A stretch of DNA of 64,000 bases from Tildeniella nuda ZEHNDER 1965/U140 (GTDB lineage: Bacteria > Cyanobacteriota > Cyanobacteriia > Leptolyngbyales > Leptolyngbyaceae). Both the position numbers and the translations under genes were made by a program. Below the pieces are notes generated by a model. The model made no database searches. It saw nothing but the letters and a program-made list of their open reading frames with translations, and was not told the DNA's origin. The stretch spans positions 62,001 to 126,000 of the forward strand of contig JAHHIG010000012.1 of assembly GCA_019358895.1 (NCBI GenBank), given 5' to 3'. Of the stretch, positions 1 through 8,074 are shown in pieces; position 1 is the first letter of the stretch, and every line of letters begins with the position of its first letter.

Positions 1-172
1 TACCGTCAGGAGTCACAGGCACAGCCAGAGCGCCACCAGGGTGCCGAATGCATTCCCACTCGCCTTCATTGCTGTTGGGTAAGCGGTAACGGCTGGCTTC
101 AAACGAAAATTTGCGCCCTTGGTAGAGTAGGCGTTGTTTGAGCAGTTGAGGGGGTTCACGACCGAGGGGCAT
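1..172 (-). CDS. NUDIX hydrolase (ADP-ribose pyrophosphatase-like), N-terminal fragment
   Basis: Partial gene that runs off the left edge; only the first 57 residues are visible, starting at the ATG complementary to 170-172. It reads MPLGREPPQLLKQ, then YQGRKFSFEASRYRLPN and WECIRHPGGALAVPV, which matches the N-terminal strand region that precedes the Nudix box in ADP-ribose pyrophosphatase-type proteins. The Nudix box itself is outside the window, so catalysis cannot be checked. These enzymes cleave nucleoside diphosphates linked to another moiety. The neighbour upstream on the same strand is folK, about 96 bases away, so the two may be co-transcribed. Identification rests on the N-terminal motif only. 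Confidence 0.75.
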   Translation of the reverse strand, partial: MPLGREPPQLLKQRLLYQGRKFSFEASRYRLPNSNEGEWECIRHPGGALAVPVTPDG

Positions 173-268
173 AGACAAGTGAGGGGTTGAGGGGGCAAGG
201 GGAAGCAGAGGGAGCGAGGGAGGGCGGGTTTGAGTTTCGGCTGATGGCTGACCGCTGACTGCTGACCG

Positions 269-757
269 CTAAGCAAGTCTGACTTCTGAACAGTCTACCG
301 TTTGTACTAATGCTGCGATCGCTTTTCCTGAAATTGGCTCAATCCAGTCAGGTGCGATTTCGGCTAAAGGCACCAGCACAAACGCCCGCTCGGTCATGCG
401 CGGATGAGGAATTTGCAGCGTTGGCGTATCGAGTACGACATCACCAAACAATAACAAATCCAGGTCAAGGGTACGTGCCCCCCAACGCTCTCGACGAACG
501 CGACCAAATTTGGCTTCTGTTTGCAGCAGGGTTTCGAGCAGCGCTTGTGGTGTCATTGTGACGTGCAGCAGCGCACAACCATTGAGGTAGTCGGGCTGTG
601 GTGGTCCAACGGCTTTGGTAAAGTACCAGTGCGATCGCGCCTCCAAAGCAATCCCCGGAGTATGAGCCAAAACTTGCAGCGCCGATTCCAGTGTTGTGAG
701 GGAATCGCCGAGATTGCTACCAAGGGCGATCGCGCAACGGGCAGAACCAACATACAC
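269..757 (-). CDS. folK: 2-amino-4-hydroxy-6-hydroxymethyldihydropteridine pyrophosphokinase
   Basis: FolK, 162 residues, the normal family length. It transfers pyrophosphate from ATP to 6-hydroxymethyl-7,8-dihydropterin in cytosolic folate synthesis. The N-terminal IALGSNLGD is the family signature. RRERWGARTLDLDLLLFGD carries the substrate and Mg-binding segment, with the two aspartates of the DLDLLLF core, and IPHPRMTERAFVLVPL is the conserved C-terminal signature. The start MYVGSARCAIALGSN places the first strand correctly. It lies upstream of the NUDIX gene on the same strand. No anomalies are seen. Confidence 0.96.
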   Translation of the reverse strand: MYVGSARCAIALGSNLGDSLTTLESALQVLAHTPGIALEARSHWYFTKAVGPPQPDYLNGCALLHVTMTPQALLETLLQTEAKFGRVRRERWGARTLDLDLLLFGDVVLDTPTLQIPHPRMTERAFVLVPLAEIAPDWIEPISGKAIAALVQTVDCSEVRLA

Positions 758-783
758 GATGTCACAGATGCCTCAAATTATGA

Positions 784-1365
784 TCACCTTATGGAGTAAA
801 GGGGTTTGCTTATCACCACAAAGATTACTCCCAATACTGCACAGATAAAACTAAGGTCGAACTTTTGCAAGAGGCTACTCATGCCAGAGCAAACAATGAG
901 TATTCCTGTCGCTACTGGAAGAATAAGATATAGCCCCTTCATGCCTGCCCTAACTAAACTCTTAATCCAATTTCCTACTCCAAAACCAGCGATTGCGCCG
1001 TTAAACGTTCCAGCTAATGCATAGGAAAAATAGTCATCGTCCGAGACTGGTCCCGTATGGGCTTCGATAAGGATGCCAGTATTATACGTTGCCTCTCCAA
1101 CAAGCTTTCCTACACCTATACATAAAACTATTGCAAGAAGAAAGGTGATTTTCCTAGAGATTGTCAACTGATAAGTAGAAAGAGTCAGCAAAGAAATGAA
1201 CGCAATAATCAGAGCAGAAGAAAACGCTGAAAAAGATGCTATCGACAATCCAAAGTAAAAAATATCTACACCGCTAGCAAGTCCACACAAGGGAGCGATA
1301 ATTGAGGCTAGAATGGCTAGCCACGGAGTTATGACAGAAGATAAAGCTTCATTTCGGGGAGGCAT
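784..1365 (-). CDS. Hypothetical multi-pass membrane protein
   Basis: 193 residues, not recognised. The sequence is strongly hydrophobic, with about five or six probable transmembrane segments (near residues 12-33, 36-60, 73-92, 115-135, 142-165 and 170-188), little soluble sequence and no signal peptidase site. A short polar stretch, GPVSDDDYFSY near residue 105, is the only obvious loop. It sits just upstream of folK on the same strand, with a 26-base gap. Base composition is more AT-rich than the neighbours, which could mean recent acquisition. An inner-membrane location is inferred from hydrophobicity alone. Confidence 0.6.
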   Translation of the reverse strand: MPPRNEALSSVITPWLAILASIIAPLCGLASGVDIFYFGLSIASFSAFSSALIIAFISLLTLSTYQLTISRKITFLLAIVLCIGVGKLVGEATYNTGILIEAHTGPVSDDDYFSYALAGTFNGAIAGFGVGNWIKSLVRAGMKGLYLILPVATGILIVCSGMSSLLQKFDLSFICAVLGVIFVVISKPLYSIR

Positions 1366-1452
1366 AAGATCAAGTTCTTCTGCAAGAGTTCATCACTTGT
1401 ATGTAGTAAAACCAACTGTCTAAACTATCCGCTTAATCCAACTGCTAATCCT

Positions 1453-1623
1453 CTAACGCACTGTCGTCAAAATAGCAGTCAGGATGCTGAGCAAAATGAG
1501 TACCCAAAGCACCCAACCCGGAATGAAGGTCAGCAGCCCGATGCCTCGAAGAACCCAAACTAGCACTGTCATCGCCAGCACTGCGAGAAATGCCACCATG
1601 CTTGGCTTGAGCGATCGACCCAT
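1453..1623 (-). CDS. Small two-TM membrane protein, paralogue of its upstream neighbour
   Basis: 56 residues starting at MGRSLKPSMVAF. An upstream in-frame ATG at 1671 would overlap the preceding gene and read its tail, so the inner start is preferred; an AGAGG-like site lies upstream. There are two hydrophobic helices, with WVLRGIGLLTFIPGWVLW between them. The core resembles VLKGIGVLTTLPNYVIWALLLLS, with gaps, in the neighbouring gene at 1631-1831, so the two are probably tandem duplicates. No function is known to me. The proteins are likely inserted in the membrane as hairpins. Confidence 0.6.
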   Translation of the reverse strand: MGRSLKPSMVAFLAVLAMTVLVWVLRGIGLLTFIPGWVLWVLILLSILTAILTTVR

Positions 1624-1630
1624 AGCTGCT

Positions 1631-1831
1631 CTAGCGCCTCTGGCTGTTACGAAGTCCACCAATGATGCCAATCCCCGCAGACAGCAGCAGCAGTGCCCAA
1701 ATCACATAGTTGGGTAGCGTCGTCAACACGCCGATTCCCTTCAGCACAATGAGAACCGCCGTCAGCACCAGCATGATGCCGATGATGTACAGAATGATGG
1801 AAATGCCTACATTATTTGGACTGCCACTCAC
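1631..1831 (-). CDS. Small two-TM membrane protein
   Basis: 66 residues starting at a GTG codon (complement of 1829-1831) preceded by a good GAGGAG ribosome-binding site. The first helix is around residues 8-30 and the second around 40-60, with a basic C-terminus LRNSQRR. The segment between them, KGIGVLTTLPNYV, is shared with the next gene downstream (1453-1623), only seven bases away, so the pair is probably translated from one message. No domain is recognised. Conservation of the paired motif argues that both are real genes rather than chance hydrophobic frames. Confidence 0.6.
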   Translation of the reverse strand: MSGSPNNVGISIILYIIGIMLVLTAVLIVLKGIGVLTTLPNYVIWALLLLSAGIGIIGGLRNSQRR

Positions 1832-2136
1832 AAAGTCGTCTCCTCAGACCGCTACGGCACCCAACTATTGTGGCACGTGGAGGGAGGAGTAAGGAAAGAC
1901 TAGAAGTAAACCGTCTTAGCGAAGTAACGAGCGTCGGCGATCGCGCGAGGTTTATCAGTACCAGAGCCTGGTGAGCTTCGATCGCTGCAACCCCTTTCTC
2001 TTACCTTTATCATAGGGTTGAAGCTCATCTGCGTTGTACTAAGACAACCATGCCTATAGCGTTTCCTAGTCTACTGAGGTAGAAGCGTTGAAAATGGGTA
2101 CATCTTGATCTCGACGTAAGATCACCAAATGCAGAA

Positions 2137-2295
2137 AAGAACCTTCGGACTCCGCCCTTGATGCAAAACTGGGCTTTGGCTCGTAATGTCGCACTCAACC
2201 TTTTTCGGCACAATGGCTTTGATAACATAGCTCAAGCCCAAAGACTGGCAGGATTCGGTCTCAACACACTTCTGTCTCTGTTTAGAATGAAATAG
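2137..2295 (+). pseudogene. C-terminal remnant of an ISAs1-type transposase
   Basis: This frame reads QNWALARNVALNLFR, then NGFDNIAQAQRL and LSLFRMK before a TAG stop at 2293-2295. This is the C-terminal pattern of ISAs1-like (H-repeat) transposases. No start or catalytic region remains upstream; the frame becomes unrecognisable before 2137. Just after the stop, CCCTG at 2296-2300 could be the element's terminal inverted repeat (CAGGG read inward). The flanking minus-strand gene at 2301-2492 breaks exactly here, so the remnant marks an old insertion followed by deletion of most of the IS. Confidence 0.7.
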
Positions 2296-2492
2296 CCCTG
2301 AGTTTTTGCCATTTCGACCAGGTAGAGATGTCCAGAGTCGGGAAGCACGATCGCTGGCTCAAAGCCTGCATTTACCACCGTGCTACCGCTTTTGAGAAAG
2401 GCGCGGTAGTCGGGATGAAATGGTACTTCCAGCATTTGTTCTGCATGGTCAATTTCGGCATCGGTTGGCACGCGAAAGGCATCAGGACTCAT
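2232..2492 (-). pseudogene. SMI1/KNR4-family protein, truncated by an IS end
   Basis: The first about 64 residues, with PTDAEIDHAEQMLEV, FHPDYRAFLKSGS and LPDSGHLYLVEMAKT, match the N-terminal half of small SMI1/KNR4-fold proteins, which are often immunity or regulatory proteins. Family members continue with a conserved second half of 60 or more residues. Here the frame instead runs into antisense of a transposase tail (YFILNRDRS and on) and stops at 2232. The real homology ends at about 2301, next to CCCTG, a possible IS inverted-repeat end. The gene is therefore 3'-truncated. The start at 2492 (MSPDAFRVPT) looks genuine. Confidence 0.7.
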
Positions 2493-2520
2493 GGCTCATT
2501 CTGATTACATCATCTTATTC

Positions 2521-2673
2521 AGTAGCTGGGTGAAATTAAACGTAGGATGTGTTAGGCATAGCCGTAACGCATCAAAACCTTTAGCAGCATGGGTGACGCT
2601 TCGCTTTTCTTGAATGCCGAAGGCGATACCCATCCGACGCAGATTTTATATTTAATTGAACCTTCCTACTTAC
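2521..2673. repeat. 153-bp dispersed repeat, copy 1 (inverted partner at 59525-59675)
   Basis: This stretch recurs in reverse orientation at 59525-59675 with only about two mismatches seen by eye. It contains GTAGGATGTGTTAGGC and ATAGCCGTAACGCATC, the core of a common cyanobacterial repeat, followed by a unit reading CTTCGCTTTTCTTGAATGCC. A shorter relative lies at 17299-17418. It has no coding capacity. Confidence 0.85.
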
Positions 2674-2811
2674 AAGCGACTTCAACACCTGTTAGGTTCG
2701 CCTACTTTTTGAAACATCCGACACTCGCTCTCGATCTAAACTGGAACGACATTTCCGTTTATGCAGTTTGCCTATGAGCCGATTTGAGTCGCAGAGCATC
2801 AATCAACGCAG

Positions 2812-2937
2812 TCAACGTTGGCGGGGTCTGGCGATGGAGCGTTTCGCCGCAGCGCGGGTAAAGCTCATTTCGTCGGCAACCATCACGAAAGCGGCTAAGT
2901 CGTTCAGTTCGTCGCGCTTCCTTGCTGCATCAATCTC
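2812..2937 (-). pseudogene. N-terminal remnant of a LysR-family regulator
   Basis: On the minus strand this segment reads KRDELNDLAAFVMVADE followed by SFTRAAAKRS, the first helices of a LysR helix-turn-helix (compare DELNDLAAFV..AEERSFTRAAA in intact members). It then diverges and stops (complement of 2812-2814), and no proper start codon remains in frame. It is oriented divergently to the alcohol dehydrogenase at 3031, the usual layout of a LysR gene and its target, which suggests a lost regulator. Only about 35 residues are recognisable. Confidence 0.65.
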
Positions 2938-3030
2938 AGAAGTGTATGTCGATTGTACTATCTAGTAAATAAATCACATTCGCCCTATGGTTGTAGCTTG
3001 TCGCCAACCCCTATTAAGAAAGAAACGTCA

Positions 3031-4122
3031 ATGCCAAGCAAGGCTGCCTTAAAACCAATCGGATCAATGCGCTTGTCTTACGGACTTGCCGCTCTCAGCC
3101 AGGGCGATCGCCTCGTGGCCTGGGCATTTGAGCGCAGGGAATTGCGACCCACTGACATCGCTGTAAAGATTCAGTTCTGCGGGGTTTGCCACAGCGATTT
3201 GCACGCGATTCGAGGGAATAGCCGCTTTCCGTTGGTTCCGGGTCACGAGATGGTGGGCGAGGTGACGGCGATCGGCGCGGAGGTGACGAAATTTCACATC
3301 GGTGATGTGGTGGTTGTCGGCACGATCGTTGATTCCTGTGGACACTGCTCATCGTGCAAACGCCAGTTAGAGCAATATTGCCTTGAGGGAGTGACGACCA
3401 CCTATGACGGCATCGATAAACACGACGGCAGCATCACGCGCGGGGGCTACTCAAACGAATACGTCGTTGATACCCATTTCGCCTACCACATTCCCTCCGG
3501 TCTCGATCCAGCCAGCGTTGCACCATTGCTCTGTGCAGGCGTAACAACCTGGTCGCCGCTGCGTCATTGGGATGTGAAACCTGGCAAGACGGTTGGAGTT
3601 GTCGGGCTGGGCGGTCTTGGACACATGGCAGTGAAATTCGCTCATGCCCTGGGTGCTCATGTGGTTCTGTTCAGCACGTCTCCAGATAAACTTGTTGATG
3701 CCAAAGCGCTGGGAGCAGACGAAGCGATCGTATCCACCGACGAGGCGCAAATGGCAGCGCAAGCCTCCCGCTTTGATTTCATCCTCGATACGGTTTCATC
3801 TCGCCATCCGCTTGATCCATATCTGCGATCGCTCAAACTCGACGGCACACTTTGCTGTTTAGGCATCCCTAAAGCTCTGGATTTTAGTCCCTTTTTACTG
3901 ACGATCGGACGGCGACGGCTGGCAAGTTCGGGGGTCGGCGGCACGCTGGAAACCCAGGAGATGCTTGATTTCTGTAGCCAGCACAAAATCTCTGCTGATG
4001 TCGAAGTGATTGCTGCTGCGGATGTTAACGATGGGTTCGATCGGCTGGAGCGGGGAGAGGTGCGCTATCGTCTAGTAATTGACATGGCGACGCTCAAGGT
4101 ACCAGCCGGAGCAACTGCCTGA
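3031..4122 (+). CDS. Zinc-dependent NAD(P) alcohol dehydrogenase (YahK/CAD-like)
   Basis: 363 residues from the ATG at 3031; an upstream extension to 2953 has no homologous look. This is a medium-chain dehydrogenase that interconverts alcohols and aldehydes. GVCHSDLHAI (catalytic Zn Cys53 and partner residues), GHEMVGEV (second ligand) and a structural-zinc loop DSCGHCSSCKRQLEQYC are all present. The Rossmann motif GVVGLGGLGHMAVKFA is at about residue 190, and the length is typical. It is similar to the cinnamyl-alcohol or aldehyde reductase branch; the substrate is unknown. It is the first gene of the oxidoreductase island, followed 107 bases later by the FAD monooxygenase on the same strand. 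A broken divergent LysR gene lies upstream. Confidence 0.93.
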   Translation: MPSKAALKPIGSMRLSYGLAALSQGDRLVAWAFERRELRPTDIAVKIQFCGVCHSDLHAIRGNSRFPLVPGHEMVGEVTAIGAEVTKFHIGDVVVVGTIVDSCGHCSSCKRQLEQYCLEGVTTTYDGIDKHDGSITRGGYSNEYVVDTHFAYHIPSGLDPASVAPLLCAGVTTWSPLRHWDVKPGKTVGVVGLGGLGHMAVKFAHALGAHVVLFSTSPDKLVDAKALGADEAIVSTDEAQMAAQASRFDFILDTVSSRHPLDPYLRSLKLDGTLCCLGIPKALDFSPFLLTIGRRRLASSGVGGTLETQEMLDFCSQHKISADVEVIAAADVNDGFDRLERGEVRYRLVIDMATLKVPAGATA

Positions 4123-4229
4123 TCTGACCCGACACAAATCACGAATGCCTACGGACATGAAGGTTAAGCGTGAGTTCCGCTACTAACCTTCTGCATCTGT
4201 AAGCTAGTAAGTTTTGCTTTGGAGGAAGT

Positions 4230-5528
4230 GTGGTCAAGAAAGTTGTGATTGTTGGCGCTGGACCGAGTGGTGTGCTTCTGGCTCACTATCTGCTGCGTCG
4301 CGGTGATCAGTATCAGATTGACCTCTACGATCGCCTCAGTGATCCGCGAGTCATCGAGTTTTCCAATGCCAGAACCTACCCAATTTCCTTAACCGAACGG
4401 GGCATGAATGCGCTGGGTCAGATCGAGGGGGTTGAAGATGCTGTGAGAGCGATCAGCCTGGAGATGAGCGGCACCATTTTCCATCAACAAAACGGCAAAA
4501 CACGAGCGACATCGAGAAAGAAACCGCTGGTCACGCTCGATCGCACCAACTTAGTCATCACCTTGTTGGAATTGACTGAAAAATACACCGACAGTCGTCT
4601 TAAGCTTCACTTCAATCATTCCTGTACTGAAGTCAATTTTGCCGCAAAAACAATTACGTTTCAAACCGCCGCCCAAACCGCTGAAGCGTCACCCAGTCTG
4701 ACAGTGAACTATGACCTGTTGATTGGAGCTGATGGCGCTCGATCGGTGGTAAGAAGCCATTTCCTCAACCCAGAACTGCTTGAGGTTGAGCAGAACTATG
4801 TTTCCACAGACTACAAAGCGGTGCTTTTGCCTCGCCTCGATCCATCGTCCCACATGCACTTGGAGCCAGGCAAAATCCACTCTTGGAGAAGCGACGGTAT
4901 GTTTGTTGTGCTGCTCCATCAATTCGATGGCAGCATGAGCGGTGTGATCCTCTTTCCCCCTCAGAATAATCCGGTTGCTGCTCTAACGACTCCAGAAGCG
5001 GTACTGCAATTCTTTCGCGATCGTTTCCCTGAGGTAGGTCAACGGATGACCGCAGCAGAAGCAGAGACCTTTCTGAAGCGATCGCCCTCCAGGATTTTAA
5101 CCACTCGCTGTAGTCGCTATCATCACGGTGATAGCGTCCTGATTATTGGGGATGCTGCCCACTCCGTCTCCGCTTCCATTGGTCAAGGGTGCAACGCTGC
5201 CCTAGAAGATGTCACTATCATTGATCGCTTGTTAGATGAGTTTGATGACAATTGGGCAGTGGCGATCGCTCAGTTTACCGATCGCCGCAAAGCGGATGCT
5301 CACGCTTTAGTGGAACTAGGCGACTATGCCTTTCCATCCTCTTCTAAGTTGTTCATTGAGTTTGTGCTGAGAGAGCAACTCGCTAAAACGCTACATCAAC
5401 TGTTTCCCGATCGCGTTGCCCCCTCATTATCAGAACTGCTGTTTGAAAGTTCTGTTTCCTATGCAGAGATTTTGCAGTCCTACAAAGGCTGGATTGCAAA
5501 AGTAAAGAAGTCAAACCAGCAGCTTTGA
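4230..5528 (+). CDS. FAD-dependent monooxygenase (kynurenine 3-monooxygenase-like)
   Basis: 432 residues from a GTG preceded by GGAGG at 4221-4225. It is a class A flavoprotein hydroxylase fold. GAGPSG at residues 9-14 binds the FAD ADP moiety, GADGARSVVRSHF near residue 165 is the DG motif, and GDAAHSVSASIGQGCNAALED near residue 305 is the GD motif contacting FAD ribose. The spacing and the GQGCNAALED segment resemble kynurenine 3-monooxygenase and related aromatic hydroxylases, but the substrate cannot be read from the sequence and no kyn genes lie nearby. It is probably cytosolic or loosely membrane-associated. It shares orientation with the upstream alcohol dehydrogenase. Confidence 0.88.
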   Translation: MVKKVVIVGAGPSGVLLAHYLLRRGDQYQIDLYDRLSDPRVIEFSNARTYPISLTERGMNALGQIEGVEDAVRAISLEMSGTIFHQQNGKTRATSRKKPLVTLDRTNLVITLLELTEKYTDSRLKLHFNHSCTEVNFAAKTITFQTAAQTAEASPSLTVNYDLLIGADGARSVVRSHFLNPELLEVEQNYVSTDYKAVLLPRLDPSSHMHLEPGKIHSWRSDGMFVVLLHQFDGSMSGVILFPPQNNPVAALTTPEAVLQFFRDRFPEVGQRMTAAEAETFLKRSPSRILTTRCSRYHHGDSVLIIGDAAHSVSASIGQGCNAALEDVTIIDRLLDEFDDNWAVAIAQFTDRRKADAHALVELGDYAFPSSSKLFIEFVLREQLAKTLHQLFPDRVAPSLSELLFESSVSYAEILQSYKGWIAKVKKSNQQL

Positions 5529-5545
5529 TTGTCGCAATGATTTAG

Positions 5546-5686
5546 GTAATCGAAAGCGGTAATCCACCGCTGCGGCTGGCGTTAGGCGAAGATGCACTCA
5601 ACGGTATCACTTAAAAACTCAACTTGATGCAAGCCGAACGAGAAGCCTGGAAGTCAGTCTCGCTTAGCACTGCGTTTGCAGATTGA
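5546..5686 (+). pseudogene. C-terminal remnant of a short-chain dehydrogenase
   Basis: The frame beginning at 5546 reads ESGNPPLRLALGEDALNGI, then an in-frame TAA, then KLNLMQAEREAWKSVS before TGA at 5684-5686. NPPLRL.LG.DAL and KL...QAE..AW are the classic tail of a subfamily of SDR oxidoreductases. The Rossmann N-terminus is missing and the tail carries a nonsense codon, so this is a dead fragment left between the monooxygenase and the LysR gene. Confidence 0.7.
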
Positions 5687-5710
5687 AACGCAGGTTAGTC
5701 CTCAATCCTC

Positions 5711-6628
5711 TCAATCGACCACATCAATTTGCTTGAGTGCAGCCATTAATTTTGTCATAAATTCAATAAAGACGCGCACCTTAGCTGAGAGATAACGTTT
5801 TTGCGGATACAGCACGGCGATCGGCAAACCAGCCTGAGGTGCGTAGGATTGGAGAATCGGTTGCAGGTCGCCCCGCGCGATCGCCTTCGCTGCAATAAAT
5901 TTGGGTAATTGCACTACACCCGCTCCTTCAATGACCGACTCTAGAATGACTTCTGAATTATCAAATTGCAGATAGCTGTTCACGGCAAGATCAATTGCTT
6001 TTCCGGCTTGTTCAAACTTCCAATCATATTCTCGTCGAGTCTGGGGAAAGATAAAGTTGACACAGCGATGCTGCAAGAGGTCTGTGGGCGCTGTCGGCGT
6101 ACCCTGCTGAGCGAGATACTGCGGTGAGGCACAAGTGACGTAATATGCAGTGGCTAAGTGGTGCATGATCAAACTGCTGTCGCTGGGTATGCCAATCCGC
6201 ACCGTTGCATCAATGCCTTCCTCAATTAAATCGAGTAAGCGATCGTTAAACGAAACATTCAGCTTTAGTTCAGGATATTGGGTGGCAAATTGCAGCAGAG
6301 CCGGAGCGATATGCAGTTTGCCAAACGTAAAACTGAGATCAAGCCGCAATGTGCCGATCGGCGTGGACTGCGCTTGTTTGACTTCGAGTTCGGCTTCTTC
6401 TAAGTCGTTGAGAATGTGCTGACAGCGTTGATAAAAGCGATCGCCCTCTTCGCTCAACGTCAAACTGCGAGTCGTTCGCTGGAGCAAGCGCACCCCCAAC
6501 TCATCTTCTAAGCGCAAGACAGCACGACTGACGGCTGACGGAGCCATACCTAGCTGCCTTGCTGCTTCCGAAAAGCTGCCATGTTGGGCGGAGCGCATAA
6601 AAATCATCAGACTTTTCAGCTTATCCAT
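5711..6628 (-). CDS. LysR-family transcriptional regulator
   Basis: 305 residues from MDKLKSLMIFMRSAQHGS; a further in-frame ATG at 6658 is not needed and lies upstream of the conserved start. The winged HTH occupies residues 1-60 (GSFSEAARQLGMAPSAVSRAV), followed by the linker helix and a substrate-binding domain (residues 90-295). It resembles CrgA/AaeR-type regulators of oxidoreductase genes. It is divergent from the NmrA gene at 6904 across a 275-bp gap holding an inverted-repeat element, so that gene is its likely target, with autoregulation also plausible. No effector can be inferred. Confidence 0.93.
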   Translation of the reverse strand: MDKLKSLMIFMRSAQHGSFSEAARQLGMAPSAVSRAVLRLEDELGVRLLQRTTRSLTLSEEGDRFYQRCQHILNDLEEAELEVKQAQSTPIGTLRLDLSFTFGKLHIAPALLQFATQYPELKLNVSFNDRLLDLIEEGIDATVRIGIPSDSSLIMHHLATAYYVTCASPQYLAQQGTPTAPTDLLQHRCVNFIFPQTRREYDWKFEQAGKAIDLAVNSYLQFDNSEVILESVIEGAGVVQLPKFIAAKAIARGDLQPILQSYAPQAGLPIAVLYPQKRYLSAKVRVFIEFMTKLMAALKQIDVVD

Positions 6629-6718
6629 GCACGCGACATCTTTGAAGTTTCTGCACAAGTGTTTTGAAGTTTAACTGCTTTTTCTTTCTTTCTGCACAAG
6701 CTACGGTTGAAAGATGAA

Positions 6719-6873
6719 GTTTCACCTGATGTGCAACTAAAATCAGCCCTCATCCCCCAGTCCCTTCTCCCAAAAAAGGAGAAGGGGAGCAAGACTGGAT
6801 CAAAGTCCCTCTCCCGCTCTGGGAGAGGGATTTAGGGTGAGGGAGATCGGAAAAGTTGCACATTGTGTGAAAT
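6719..6873. mobile_element. MITE-like element between divergent LysR and NmrA genes
   Basis: The termini are inverted: TTTCACCTGATGTGCAACT at the left against the complement of AGTTGCACATTGTGTGAAA at the right. The interior carries the palindromic CCCTCATCCC...CTTCTCC and CCTCTCCC...GGGTGAGGG arms also seen at 25919 and 53091. It has no coding capacity. It sits in the promoter gap, so it may affect both genes. Confidence 0.7.
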
Positions 6874-6903
6874 TTCAGCACCAACAGAATGAAGGAAATA
6901 ATC

Positions 6904-7800
6904 ATGACGCAACCAAGCAACACAGAACAAATCATCTTAGTCACTGGAGCCACGGGCAATCAGGGCGGTGCAGTGGCGCGCCATCTTTTACAACGTGGAA
7001 GATTCAAGGTTCGCGCTCTGGTGCGCGATGAACATAAGCCTGCTGCCCAGGCGCTGCAACAAGCAGGTGCAGAACTCATGAAAGGAGATTTCAACGATCG
7101 TGCTTCCCTCGATCGTGCTCTGCAAGGTGCTTATGGTGTCTTTTCGCTACAGACTTTTCTCAAAGAAGGCGGCTTGGATGCCGAAATCCGTGATGGTAAG
7201 GCAGTTGCAGACGCAGCCAAGGCGGCAGGCATCCAGCACTTTGTTTACAGTTCGGTGGGTAGTGCCGAGCGCAACACGGGTATTCCACATTTCAACAGCA
7301 AGTTTCAAGTTGAAGAATATGTTAGATCGATTGAGTTTCCCTACACGATTCTGCGTCCGGTGTTCTTCTTTTACAACTACAACGGGATGCGATCGATGAT
7401 TGAACAGGGAACGCTGCCCCAGCCGCTCAGTCCTGAGACGAAATTGCAGCAACTGTCTGAAGAGGACTATGGGGCAATGGTTGCTGAGGTATTCGAGCGT
7501 CCCGCCGACTTTATGCACCGTGAAATTGAACTCGCCAGCGTGGAGATGACCATGCCAGAAATTGCTGCCGCCTTCAGCCACGTTTTGGGCAAACCCGTCA
7601 CCTACCAACAAATTCCGTTTGAAGCGTTTGAGCAGCAAGCGGGAGAAGAAGTAACGATCATGTATCGCTGGTTTGAGCATGTCGGCTACGCAGCAGATTT
7701 GGCACAGTTGAAACGCGATTTTCCAGCACCGATCGACTTTGAAGCCTATTTGCGCGAACAAGGTTGGGCGAAACCCGCCTCAAGCCAATCCGATGGCTAG
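6904..7800 (+). CDS. NmrA-family NAD(P)-binding protein
   Basis: 298 residues from the ATG at 6904, which has an AAGGAAAT site just upstream; the in-frame ATG at 6889 overlaps that site. The N-terminal LVTGATGNQGGAVARHLL is the GxxGxxG dinucleotide-binding motif of atypical SDRs. YSSVGSAERNTG and FPYTILRPVFFFYNYNG fit the NmrA/HSCARG group, which often lacks a standard catalytic Tyr-Lys pair and may sense the NADP(H) state or act as a reductase. It is divergent from the LysR gene. Twenty-seven bases downstream is a fragment of a second, similar protein. Confidence 0.9.
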   Translation: MTQPSNTEQIILVTGATGNQGGAVARHLLQRGRFKVRALVRDEHKPAAQALQQAGAELMKGDFNDRASLDRALQGAYGVFSLQTFLKEGGLDAEIRDGKAVADAAKAAGIQHFVYSSVGSAERNTGIPHFNSKFQVEEYVRSIEFPYTILRPVFFFYNYNGMRSMIEQGTLPQPLSPETKLQQLSEEDYGAMVAEVFERPADFMHREIELASVEMTMPEIAAAFSHVLGKPVTYQQIPFEAFEQQAGEEVTIMYRWFEHVGYAADLAQLKRDFPAPIDFEAYLREQGWAKPASSQSDG

Positions 7801-7827
7801 TCAAACGATGAGCTATGCGCTCCGGGC

Positions 7828-8016
7828 ATGGTCAACCGCGCGGAAGGTAGCGATCGTCAGCGCGGACTGCGCGAGAACCTGCGGGTGATGTACGAAGACT
7901 ACGATCAGTATGGGTTTCCGGGCGGCAACGCGATCGCGCTGCGAACTATTCTTGGACGAGAACCGCGATCGCTCCAGCAGTACTTTCAAGCACTTGCAAG
8001 CTCTAAAGTGGGGTGA
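7828..8016 (+). pseudogene. C-terminal fragment of a second NmrA/SDR-like protein
   Basis: The frame reads RENLRVMYEDYDQYGFPGG followed by NAIALRTILGREPRSLQQ and YFQALAS. This matches the C-terminal tail of NmrA-like or atypical SDR proteins, in which a LR.ILGREPRSL..YF..LA motif ends the chain. No nucleotide-binding domain precedes it; the frame opens directly after the preceding gene's stop. It is probably a leftover of a tandem paralogue removed by deletion. It could be expressed as a short peptide, but I consider it a relic. Confidence 0.6.
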
Positions 8017-8074
8017 TGGCGGCTCAATGAAAGCTTGAACTCCGGATCTAACAATTTGAGAATTATCACACTGC

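Noticed and set aside
2025-2228. 67-residue minus-strand ORF
   Set aside because: It is the reverse strand of the transposase remnant and shows no homology of its own.
7828-8016. Possibility that this small ORF is a regulatory peptide of the NmrA gene
   Set aside because: Its sequence matches the tail of full-length NmrA/SDR-like proteins, so a deletion remnant is the simpler explanation.
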